Below, one piece after another: positions 7,209 to 12,634 of a stretch of DNA of 12,634 nt (positions are counted from its first letter, which is position 1; each line of letters begins with the position of its first letter). A program made the position numbers and the translations under genes. Source of the stretch: Phycisphaerales bacterium UBA2266 (GTDB lineage Bacteria; Planctomycetota; Phycisphaerae; Sedimentisphaerales; Anaerobacaceae); assembly GCA_002347125.1 (NCBI GenBank), contig DDXG01000036.1:5198-17831 (forward strand). The letters run 5' to 3'. Below the pieces are notes generated by a model. The model did not search any database and was not told the origin of the DNA. It saw nothing but the letters and a program-made list of their open reading frames with translations.

Positions 7209-7327
7209 AGAAATCCCCTTATAAAGGCGTGCGTTACGGCCACAAGGGCTCAGTCTCCAAAGAGTCCCAGACAACGCTCGACAAATTGACGCCGAAGTTT
7301 GACACGGAGGAGCAATCGACCGTTTAA
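7193..7327 (+). pseudogene. Unidentified coding fragment downstream of the S23 break
   Basis: In the frame two bases on from S23, the sequence from 7193 reads LIEHVKKSPYKGVRYGHKG followed by SVSKESQTTLDKLTPKFDTEEQSTV and TAA. The composition is that of a real soluble protein C-terminus, and it lacks the Arg/Pro/Ala excess of spurious frames here. It has no start codon of its own with a ribosome binding site, and its stop lies inside the first heptamer of array 3. I do not recognise the protein. The simplest reading is the tail of another gene joined to a broken S23 gene; a chance open frame cannot be excluded. Confidence 0.35.
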
Positions 7328-7328
7328 C
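7299..7328 (+). promoter_or_regulatory. Possible promoter for rmuC, -10 inside the heptamer array
   Basis: TTGACA (7299-7304) matches consensus fully; TTTAAC (7323-7328), 18 bases on, matches 4 of 6 and lies in the first units of heptamer array 3. Predicted transcription start is near 7335, 40 bases before the rmuC ATG. The alternative is read-through from the promoter at 6913. Confidence 0.35.
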
Positions 7329-7350
7329 GTTTAACGTTGAACGTTGAACG
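7321..7350 (-). repeat. Heptamer tandem repeat array 3, opposite orientation
   Basis: CGTTTAA, CGTTTAA, CGTTGAA, CGTTGAA and CG run from 7321 to 7350. On the minus strand these are TTCAACG/TTAAACG units, the same seven-base unit as the arrays at 6831 and 6964, but inverted. The two outer arrays bracket about 500 bases containing the S23 remnant. Confidence 0.85.
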
Positions 7351-7374
7351 TATGGATCGCTCGGAGGCAGTTCA

Positions 7375-8742
7375 ATGGAATACGTTCTCGGATTTGTCAT
7401 AGGAGCGGTCATTGCCGGGGCCGTGGTCTTTGTGCTCTCGCAGCGCAGGGCCTCGACGCTCGACGGCCGCCTGCGGGATGAGACGGAGCGGCGCATCATT
7501 GCCGAGCAGAAGGCCGTCCGCGTCGAGCAGCTTGAGTTGGCCATTCAGCAGAGGGACCGCGAGCTTTCCACGCTCCAGCAGGATAACGCGGCTCTGAGTA
7601 CGCGCCTCGAAGAGCAGGCCAAGGCCGCCGCCAAGCAGCTTGAGGACATCAACGAAGCGAAAACCAGGCTCTCGGACGCCTTCAAGGCCCTCTCGGCCGA
7701 GGCCCTTCGCACCAGCAACGAACAATTCCTCAAGCTGGCCACGCAGAACCTCGAAAAGTACCAGCAGGGGGCCCGGTCGGACCTCGAAACCCGCCAGAAG
7801 GCCATCGACGAACTCGTCAAGCCGTTGAAAGAATCGCTCAAGAACGTCGACGACAAGCTCGGCCTTATGGACAAGGCCCGCGTCGAGCACTTCGCCACAC
7901 TGAGCGAGCGCCTCCAGTCGCTGGCGGCCGGCGAGGCGGAACTCCGCAAGGAGACCGCCAACCTCGTAACGGCCCTACGCCGCCCCAGCGTCCGCGGCCG
8001 ATGGGGCGAAATGCAGTTGAGGCGTGCAGTCGAGATCGCCGGTATGGTTGCCCACTGTGATTTCGTCGAGCAGAAGAGCGCGGAGTCGGAGGGTGGACGT
8101 CTTCGACCGGACATGATTATCAACCTCCCGGGCTCCCGGCAGATCGTCGTGGATGCCAAGGTTCCACTCCTCAGCTACCTTGAATCCCTGGAGGCGGCTG
8201 ATGAAGACGCCCGACTAGCCAAACTGAAGAACCACGCCCGCCTCGTCCGCACACACATCGAGAACCTCAGTGCAAAGAACTACTGGGAACAATTCCAGCC
8301 GAGTCCTGCACTCGTGGTCTTGTTCCTGCCTGGAGAAATGTTGTTCAGCGCTGCCCTTCAACAAGATGCCACTCTGATTGAAATCGCTTCGCGGCAACAC
8401 GTGATGTTGGCGAGCCCGACCTCGCTGATAACACTGCTTTGGGCCGTGGCGCATGGCTGGCAGCAGGAGCAGGTCGCCAAAAATGCCCAGGCCATCAGCG
8501 ACCTCGGCCGGACCCTTTACGACCGCATCCGCACCCTCGCCGAACACATGGCCGCCCTCGGCAGGAACATCAACCGCGCCGCCGACTCGTACAACAGCGC
8601 CGTTGCCTCGTTGGAGTCCCGCGTCCTCGTGACGGCCCGAAGATTCCAGGACCTCGGCGCCGCCGGCGGCGAGCCCATCGAACCCCTCGAATCCATAGAC
8701 AAGACCACCCGCCAACTCCAGGCGCCGGATGTGCAGAACTGA
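7375..8742 (+). CDS. rmuC: DNA recombination protein RmuC
   Basis: The ATG at 7375 has GGAGG (7363-7367) seven bases before it. The 455-residue product has one N-terminal membrane helix (about 4-21), a long charged coiled coil (about 30-165) and then the RmuC domain. Recognisable motifs are GRWGEMQLRRAVE (208-220), RPDMIINLP (244-252) and VVDAKVPLLSYLE (258-270). The RPD...VVDAK arrangement is the PD-(D/E)XK-like nuclease core of RmuC. FLPGEMLFSAAL and LASPTSLITLLWAVAHGW follow, also typical. RmuC limits recombination at inverted repeats and short palindromes; the exact reaction is not settled. Length is in the usual range. It lies directly downstream of inverted heptamer arrays, perhaps by chance. 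It ends 18 bases from the oppositely directed small membrane protein gene. Confidence 0.95.
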   Translation: MEYVLGFVIGAVIAGAVVFVLSQRRASTLDGRLRDETERRIIAEQKAVRVEQLELAIQQRDRELSTLQQDNAALSTRLEEQAKAAAKQLEDINEAKTRLSDAFKALSAEALRTSNEQFLKLATQNLEKYQQGARSDLETRQKAIDELVKPLKESLKNVDDKLGLMDKARVEHFATLSERLQSLAAGEAELRKETANLVTALRRPSVRGRWGEMQLRRAVEIAGMVAHCDFVEQKSAESEGGRLRPDMIINLPGSRQIVVDAKVPLLSYLESLEAADEDARLAKLKNHARLVRTHIENLSAKNYWEQFQPSPALVVLFLPGEMLFSAALQQDATLIEIASRQHVMLASPTSLITLLWAVAHGWQQEQVAKNAQAISDLGRTLYDRIRTLAEHMAALGRNINRAADSYNSAVASLESRVLVTARRFQDLGAAGGEPIEPLESIDKTTRQLQAPDVQN

Positions 8743-8760
8743 CACGCATGAGAATCGACC

Positions 8761-8985
8761 CTACGGCTGGAAACAGTGCGGAAGAATCAGGCTCAGGAGA
8801 ATTCCCAGGACCAGAAAGAACGCGAGCGTGAAGAGACCGGCGTGGAGTGCGGCGTTGTGGACCCGTCTCTTGTCGGCATAGTGATGCCGGTACTCATCGT
8901 AGGTGATCAAGAAGGCCATGACCGCCGCCGGAAGGCTGAGGATGGCCGTGATACACAACAGCACTATCGTCAGGTCGTTCTTCAT
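8761..8985 (-). CDS. Small two-helix membrane protein, last gene of the dynamin operon
   Basis: The 74-residue product starts MKNDLTIVLLCITAIL at the ATG at 8985 and has two hydrophobic helices: about 4-28, and about 47-68 (AGLFTLAFFLVLGILLSLIL). A charged loop, TYDEYRHHYADKRRVHNAA, lies between them. I recognise no family; it is not CrcB/Fluc, which has four helices and about 120 residues. The frame continues upstream to a TTG at 9096, but that would overlap the TPR gene, so the ATG is preferred. No clear Shine-Dalgarno is visible. It begins 31 bases after the TPR stop in the same direction as the dynamin gene, so it is probably third in that operon and might be a membrane partner of the GTPase, which lacks an obvious membrane helix. 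That role is inferred only from position. Confidence 0.55.
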   Translation of the reverse strand: MKNDLTIVLLCITAILSLPAAVMAFLITYDEYRHHYADKRRVHNAALHAGLFTLAFFLVLGILLSLILPHCFQP

Positions 8986-9016
8986 ACGGCAACGGGTCCA
9001 AAGCGGCGCTCTTCCG

Positions 9017-9370
9017 TCATCCGACACCGCCACCGAGACGGACAAGGAGCGCTTGAAGGGTCTCATCTTCGTCGGCGTGTTCGGCCACCGATTCAACGAG
9101 GCTTCTTGCGTCGTTGGAGCGCCCCTGCCTGAACAGGCACCAGGCCAGGTGCACTACGAAGCGGTATTCGAAGGGATTGAGCCATATCGCACGGCGGAAC
9201 TGCGATTCGGCGATTCCGTACGCACCGCGGGACATCAGGTATACGCCCAGTTTGTCGCGGTCGTAGCCGAGATAACGGCTGGGGCGCAGCAGTTCCTCTC
9301 GGCGGTCGTTATCGTCCTTTCGACGGGTTCGGTCCTGTGTCACAGCCTGCTCCGGATGCTTGCCGCCCAT
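9017..9370 (-). CDS. Small TPR-repeat protein
   Basis: The 117-residue product starts at the ATG at 9370, six bases after the dynamin stop codon, a spacing typical of translational coupling. After a charged N-terminus (residues 1-35), two tetratricopeptide repeats are visible: YDRDKLGVYLMSRGAYGIAESQFRRAIWLNP, then EYRFVVHLAWCLFRQGRSNDARSLVESVAEH. They show the TPR positions L-G-Y/F-A-F-A-P. TPR units mediate protein-protein contact, so this may be an adaptor of the upstream GTPase. There is no signal peptide or membrane helix. GCCGTC/GACGGC can form a 6-bp hairpin (9392-9372) around the dynamin stop just before the ATG, and no Shine-Dalgarno is present, so translation may depend on the ribosome finishing the dynamin gene. 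An opposite-strand frame covers the region but shows no protein features. Confidence 0.7.
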   Translation of the reverse strand: MGGKHPEQAVTQDRTRRKDDNDRREELLRPSRYLGYDRDKLGVYLMSRGAYGIAESQFRRAIWLNPFEYRFVVHLAWCLFRQGRSNDARSLVESVAEHADEDETLQALLVRLGGGVG

Positions 9371-9376
9371 GGCCGT

Positions 9377-11176
9377 CTACCGCGTGGACGGCTCGCCCGC
9401 CACCGCGTCCCCGTCTGTAAGAGCCTCGTTGATGTCGGTCAGTAGCATCATGGCGGCATCCAGGCGGCTCAGTTCCGCGGCGATCATGTCGGCGTGTTCC
9501 TTGCGTTTATTCATCGCCGCCTCGATGGCGCCCTGCGTCGCCGCCAGGGTCTGCTCAAACTGCCTCTTCAACTGCGAGTGGTAACGGACAAAACTCTGGT
9601 CGATATTCTGATAAACCGCCCAGCGCAGGTTCTCCACGTTCTGCATGACCAGTTCGTCGATCTGTCCGGCGGCCCTCCGGGTCAATTGCGACTTGCGAAA
9701 ACCGGCCGGCAACAACTTGTCGAAGAGGCCGCGCGGGATCCGCTGAAAGGAGCTGGCCCACCGGTGGCTGACCCAGTATGGGCGTCTGACGACCTCAAAG
9801 TCCTGTATGGACCGCGTCTGGAGGCAGGGGACATCGAACAACTCGGCCGCCGTGCGGCGGATGGAAAGGACCAGTTCGTTCAATCGCGTGCGGTGGGGGC
9901 CGAGCACCTCCCGCATCTTCTCTTGGAACACCCCGGTGCTGTACCCCATTTCGCGTTCGAAGAAACCCGGAATGGCCTGGGCCAGGGCCTGTTCGACGGC
10001 GCCCTCGTTGATGTCCTCGCTGTGGAGCCTGGCGAACATCTCTTCCACGACGCCCGTGAGGTACAGCCGGCTCTTGCGGCGGAGCTGCTCGGCGTGTTCC
10101 TCCAGAAACTCGTGCGTGCGCTTCTTGTCCCCCTCCAGCAGGTCCACCTCCGACAGCCTGGAGCGGTCCAACTCAGCCAGCTTCTTTCTGAAAACGGCCA
10201 GTCGCTTCTCGAGGTCCTCCAGCGGCATCCCGAGAGAGCTTATCGTCAACTGAACCTGCATGAGCACCGCGGCCAAAACGTCGGCAGCCTTCATCCGCAC
10301 GGCGCGGCACAATGCCTGGGTCTTCTCGTTCGCAAGGAAATCGACCAGATACGCCTCAACCTCGCCCAGGCCGCTCCGGGCCCAAAGGGCGTCGTCGCCA
10401 TGGCGCCTGGCGTCCAATCCGAACCGGGCCGAGACACAGAAGATATTCGGTTTGCCCTCCACGCCGAGACGCTCCGTAAGGACGCCGCCGAGGAAGGTGA
10501 GCATCTCCTGCCTTTCCGCCTCCGTTAGATAGTCCGCCTTGTTGAGAATGAAGAAGAGTCTGGGCACTTTGGGGACCACCTGCTTGAGAAACTCTATCTC
10601 CACTTCCGTGATCGGCGGATCCGCCGATACCAGGAACACGGCGGCGTCGCATTGAGGCAGGAAATTCAGCGTGGTCTCCGTGTTGTGCCTGAACGTCGAG
10701 CCGATGCCGGGCGTGTCGATCAGGACAACGCCGCCGTTGAGAATCTCCGCGGGGTGGATGACCTCCACTTGCCGCACGCCGAGGCGATTCGCGGGGTTGC
10801 GAGTTTCAGTGACGTATTGCGATAGAAACTCCGCCAGAGCGCCGGCGTCGTCCGCCACGTGCTCCAACGCCGGTTTGTCGTCCTCAAACAGAACCCTGGC
10901 CGAGAGTGCCGGCCCGGCCTGAATGAACACGGGAATCGCCGTCAGAGGTATCACCGACGTGGGCAGAACCGCCTCGCCGAGCAGAGCGTTCAGCAGCGTG
11001 CTCTTGCCCCGCTTGAACTGGCCCAGGACCGCCAGGTGGAATCGGCCCTCCACAAGCCGCCGTCGCAACTGTCCCAGATTGTCGGCTTCTCCCGCGAAAC
11101 CGGCATCAAGATTATTGAGCAACTCCACCGCCTGGTCGAGCAGCGCCTGCAGATTACTGCCTGCCGAGACACTCAT
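9377..11176 (-). CDS. Bacterial dynamin-like GTPase
   Basis: The ATG at 11176 follows GGAG (11187-11184) at seven bases. The 599-residue product has a dynamin-type GTPase domain in the first 290 residues: G1 GQFKRGKST (52-60), G2 Thr in LPTSVIPLTA (71-80), G3 DTPGIGS (154-160) and G4 NKAD (212-215). The GQFKRGKS/LPTS-x-x-PLTA pair is the signature of the Dynamin_N family and not of small Ras-like GTPases. About 300 helical residues follow with coiled-coil character (320-400 and 520-590), matching a stalk. I see no clear hydrophobic paddle or transmembrane pair, unlike cyanobacterial BDLP, so membrane contact may come from a basic patch or from a partner. Bacterial dynamins remodel or protect membranes. 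The leader carries a fluoride riboswitch and a hairpin over the ribosome binding site. TPR and small membrane protein genes follow in the same operon. Confidence 0.88.
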   Translation of the reverse strand: MSVSAGSNLQALLDQAVELLNNLDAGFAGEADNLGQLRRRLVEGRFHLAVLGQFKRGKSTLLNALLGEAVLPTSVIPLTAIPVFIQAGPALSARVLFEDDKPALEHVADDAGALAEFLSQYVTETRNPANRLGVRQVEVIHPAEILNGGVVLIDTPGIGSTFRHNTETTLNFLPQCDAAVFLVSADPPITEVEIEFLKQVVPKVPRLFFILNKADYLTEAERQEMLTFLGGVLTERLGVEGKPNIFCVSARFGLDARRHGDDALWARSGLGEVEAYLVDFLANEKTQALCRAVRMKAADVLAAVLMQVQLTISSLGMPLEDLEKRLAVFRKKLAELDRSRLSEVDLLEGDKKRTHEFLEEHAEQLRRKSRLYLTGVVEEMFARLHSEDINEGAVEQALAQAIPGFFEREMGYSTGVFQEKMREVLGPHRTRLNELVLSIRRTAAELFDVPCLQTRSIQDFEVVRRPYWVSHRWASSFQRIPRGLFDKLLPAGFRKSQLTRRAAGQIDELVMQNVENLRWAVYQNIDQSFVRYHSQLKRQFEQTLAATQGAIEAAMNKRKEHADMIAAELSRLDAAMMLLTDINEALTDGDAVAGEPSTR

Positions 11177-11180
11177 AGTC

Positions 11181-11258
11181 AGACTCCGTGCTTGTGTTTC
11201 GGAAGGAGTCTTCGTCGGCGGCCGTTGCTCCCACCGGAACCGGTTATCCTGGCAGGAG
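11181..11258 (-). promoter_or_regulatory. Riboswitch expression platform with ribosome-binding-site hairpin
   Basis: CTCCTGCC (11258-11251), which includes the 3' pseudoknot arm, can instead pair with GGTGGGAG (11235-11228): eight pairs, two of them wobbles. Further on, AGACTCC (11211-11205) pairs perfectly over seven bases with GGAGTCT (11187-11181), which contains the Shine-Dalgarno GGAG of the dynamin gene. No T-run follows the first hairpin, so control at translation initiation is more likely than intrinsic termination; Rho involvement is possible. Freed GGGAG could capture the anti-Shine-Dalgarno CUCCU. Confidence 0.55.
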
Positions 11259-11304
11259 TTATCAGCCTTCAGAGGCGGTTACGCGGGGAACTCCATCCCC
11301 GATG
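11251..11304 (-). promoter_or_regulatory. Fluoride riboswitch aptamer (crcB motif)
   Basis: Read leftwards from 11300: GGGG (11300-11297), AUGGAGUU, then CCCC (11288-11285) form the first hairpin. GCGUAACC follows, then GCC (11276-11274) and GGC (11267-11265) form the second hairpin, followed by UGAUAACUCC. Loop bases GGAGUU (11294-11289) and AACUCC (11260-11255) form a perfect 6-bp pseudoknot. From memory, this order matches known fluoride aptamers of the type GGCG-AUGGAGUU-CGCC, AUAAACGC, AGCUAAUG, ACUCC. The aptamer begins about 20 bases after the predicted transcription start and about 75 bases before the dynamin start codon, on the same strand. No covariance-model search was run. Confidence 0.85.
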
Positions 11305-11327
11305 CCAAACATGACGAACTATCTTTG

Positions 11328-11356
11328 ATTATATGGGAGCATCCCCGCACCATCAA
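11328..11356 (-). promoter_or_regulatory. Promoter of the dynamin operon
   Basis: Read leftwards, TTGATG (11356-11351) and a perfect TATAAT (11333-11328) are separated by 17 bases. Predicted +1 is near 11321, giving a leader of about 145 bases that begins shortly before the riboswitch aptamer, as expected for a riboswitch transcript. Confidence 0.72.
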
Positions 11357-11379
11357 GAGAATACCGCTCTGAGGCGGAA

Positions 11380-11408
11380 TTGACATCCCTCGCATGTGGG
11401 GGTAGAAC
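11380..11408 (+). promoter_or_regulatory. Promoter of the TauE/SafE gene, placing +1 on the start codon
   Basis: TTGACA (11380-11385) matches consensus fully; TAGAAC (11403-11408) matches 4 of 6, with a 17-base spacer. Six bases after the -10 box is the A of the ATG at 11415, so the transcript would be leaderless. No Shine-Dalgarno is visible before the ATG, which fits. Confidence 0.6.
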
Positions 11409-11414
11409 GGGCCC

Positions 11415-12131
11415 ATGGAATGGCTTGGTCTGGCAGGTCTGGCTTTGGTCGCGGGTGTTCTCTCGGCGGTGACGGGCTTCGGCGGCGCGGCGATTCTGTT
11501 GCCGGCCCTGGTGCTGTTGCTGGGCCCGCGCGACGCCGTTGTCTGCCTGACCGTCGCCCAGCTCTGCGGCAACCTCAGCCGGGTCTGGTTCAACCGCGCC
11601 GACCTGAACTGGCCGGTGGTGTGCTGGTTCTCGCTTGGTGCGATACCCGCCTGCATCGCCGGGGCCCTGCTCTTCACGACGGCGCCGCTTCGCGTACTGA
11701 CGGCCGTGCTGGGGGCGGCGTTGATCGGCATGGTCGTCGGCCGACGCCTCCTGCGGCGCGGCTACCCCAAGCTGGGACGGCGAGGCTTCACTGGATTGGG
11801 GGCGGGCGTGGGCATGATCTCCGCCCTGGCAGGCACCGCCGGGCCCATCGCGGCCCCGTTCTTTCTCGGTTACGGGCTGGTTCGGGGTGCCTACATCGGC
11901 ACCGAGGCCGCCACCGCCGCCATCATGCACCTGGTCAAGGCCGCCGTGTACGGCGGCGCGGATGCGATGCCTTTGCGAATCGTCGGCCTGGGGTTGCTGC
12001 TGGGATTGGTGCTCATGGCGGGGGCGTACCTCGGCAAACGCATTGTCGATCGCACCCCCGAGCGGCTCTTTATCATCCTCGTGGAAGCCATGCTGATCGT
12101 CGCGGGCGTGCGGCTGATCCTGGCGGCATGA
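11415..12131 (+). CDS. TauE/SafE-family membrane permease (sulfite exporter family)
   Basis: The 238-residue product has seven or eight hydrophobic helices and two related halves. Each half opens with the family signature: residues 13-30 read AGVLSAVTGFGGAAILLP, and about 130-150 read GLGAGVGMISALAGTAGPIAAPF. Length is normal for the family. TauE/SafE proteins move small anions such as sulfite, sulfoacetate and other organosulfur compounds; no substrate is indicated here, because no sulfur gene is adjacent. The ATG at 11415 gives the natural N-terminus MEWLGLAGLALVAGVLSA. The gene is divergent from the riboswitch-controlled dynamin operon; predicted start points are about 94 bases apart, so the two promoters could interact. 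The thioredoxin reductase gene follows on the same strand after 136 bases but has its own promoter. Confidence 0.88.
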   Translation: MEWLGLAGLALVAGVLSAVTGFGGAAILLPALVLLLGPRDAVVCLTVAQLCGNLSRVWFNRADLNWPVVCWFSLGAIPACIAGALLFTTAPLRVLTAVLGAALIGMVVGRRLLRRGYPKLGRRGFTGLGAGVGMISALAGTAGPIAAPFFLGYGLVRGAYIGTEAATAAIMHLVKAAVYGGADAMPLRIVGLGLLLGLVLMAGAYLGKRIVDRTPERLFIILVEAMLIVAGVRLILAA

Positions 12132-12178
12132 ATCATCCAGGTTCATTGCGCCGCCTTTGTATGGACACTCCCGCCGGG

Positions 12179-12207
12179 TTGACAACCTTCCCCGCTGCCG
12201 TTATGTA
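12179..12207 (+). promoter_or_regulatory. Candidate promoter for trxB
   Basis: TTGACA (12179-12184) matches consensus fully. TATGTA (12202-12207) follows after 17 bases, with an overlapping TATAGG further on. Predicted start near 12214 leaves a leader of about 54 bases. No other motif stands out in the 136-base spacer 12132-12267. Confidence 0.5.
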
Positions 12208-12267
12208 TAGGGCCACAGGTCCGGTCGCGGAATGTTGCCGGTGGATCTCAATCGAAGGAAGTGTGCC

Positions 12268-12634
12268 ATGAGTGAATCATACGACGTTATCATCATCGGG
12301 GCCGGCCCGGCGGGGCTTGGCGCGGGGCTCTATACCGCCCGCGACCGGCTGCGGACGCTGCTGCTGGAGAAGTACATGCCCGGCGGCCAGATCGTCACCA
12401 CCGACCGCATCGAGAACTACCCCGGCTATGAGCAGATCGACGGCCCCGGCCTGGTCATGAAGATGCAGGCCCAGGTCGAGAGCTTCGGCGCGGAAATCAA
12501 GATGGGCGCCGAGGTTACAAAACTCGAGAAGCTGCCCGACGGCCGTATCATCGTCCACTGCGACCAGGACGCCTATACCGCCCGCGCCGTCATCCTCGCC
12601 CCCGGCAGCAGCTACCGCAAGCTCGGCGTGCCCG
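12268..12634 (+). CDS. trxB: Thioredoxin reductase, N-terminal part (3' end outside window)
   Basis: The ATG at 12268 follows AAGGAAG (12255-12261) at six bases. The frame stays open to the window end, giving 122 residues. The N-terminus reads MSESYDVIIIGAGPAGLGAGLYTAR, with the FAD-binding GxGPAG fingerprint at 11-16, followed by PGGQIVTTDRIENYPG (38-53), which is highly characteristic of TrxB. Further on, VILAPGSSYRKLGVP matches the family's ATG-x-x-x-R-x-LGVPGE segment, with Pro in place of Thr. The NADPH domain and the CxxC redox centre lie beyond the window. The enzyme is a cytoplasmic flavoprotein that reduces thioredoxin with NADPH. A related ferredoxin- or alkyl-hydroperoxide-type reductase cannot be excluded without the missing part. 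Confidence 0.85.
   Translation, partial: MSESYDVIIIGAGPAGLGAGLYTARDRLRTLLLEKYMPGGQIVTTDRIENYPGYEQIDGPGLVMKMQAQVESFGAEIKMGAEVTKLEKLPDGRIIVHCDQDAYTARAVILAPGSSYRKLGVP

Noticed and set aside
8761..8985. Small membrane protein considered as a CrcB/Fluc fluoride channel because of the riboswitch
   Set aside because: It has only two helices and 74 residues and lacks recognisable Fluc motifs; the channel has four helices and about 120 residues.
8903..9445. 180-codon plus-strand frame over the TPR and small membrane protein genes
   Set aside because: No ribosome binding site or family features, while the minus strand gives clear TPR repeats and operon spacing.
9494..10528. 344-codon plus-strand frame opposite the dynamin gene
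   Set aside because: Composition is that of an antisense shadow; the minus strand has intact G1-G4 motifs.

Overview
The window looks like chromosomal DNA from a GC-rich, free-living bacterium, most likely a planctomycete of the Phycisphaerae type. This is inferred from the gene mix: a DUF4954 left-handed beta-helix protein, a glycosidase-like beta-propeller protein, a 23S-intervening-sequence (S23) four-helix-bundle remnant, short heptamer repeats, and several genes without a clear Shine-Dalgarno sequence. There are no rRNA or tRNA genes, no intact insertion sequence and no CRISPR array.

Left part (1-4650): the 3' end of a beta-propeller protein converges on DUF4954, which is read leftwards. 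A roughly 410-base, AT-richer, inverted-repeat-filled spacer separates DUF4954 from a rightward pair: a membrane-anchored protein that looks like a degenerate N-acetylmuramoyl-L-alanine amidase/PGRP fold lacking its zinc ligands, and a 105-residue three-helix membrane protein.

Middle (4648-8742): an APC-superfamily amino acid permease and an upstream HAD phosphatase are read leftwards. Then come about 500 bases bounded by (ACGTTCA)n heptamer arrays in opposite orientation. They hold a strong promoter, a truncated S23 gene and a short unidentified coding fragment. rmuC, encoding a DNA recombination protein, follows.

Right part (8761-12634): a leftward operon encodes a dynamin-like GTPase, a TPR protein and a 74-residue two-helix membrane protein. 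Its 145-base leader carries what I read as a complete fluoride riboswitch (crcB motif): a GGGG/CCCC hairpin, a GCC/GGC hairpin and a perfect 6-bp GGAGUU/AACUCC pseudoknot. Downstream are an alternative hairpin and a hairpin sequestering the ribosome binding site. This would place a bacterial dynamin under fluoride control and is the main discovery of the window. Divergent from it, a TauE/SafE-family anion permease appears to be transcribed leaderless, since its promoter places +1 on the start codon. The window ends inside a thioredoxin reductase gene with its own promoter.

All calls come from reading the sequence and from memory of the families; no database search or folding program was run.
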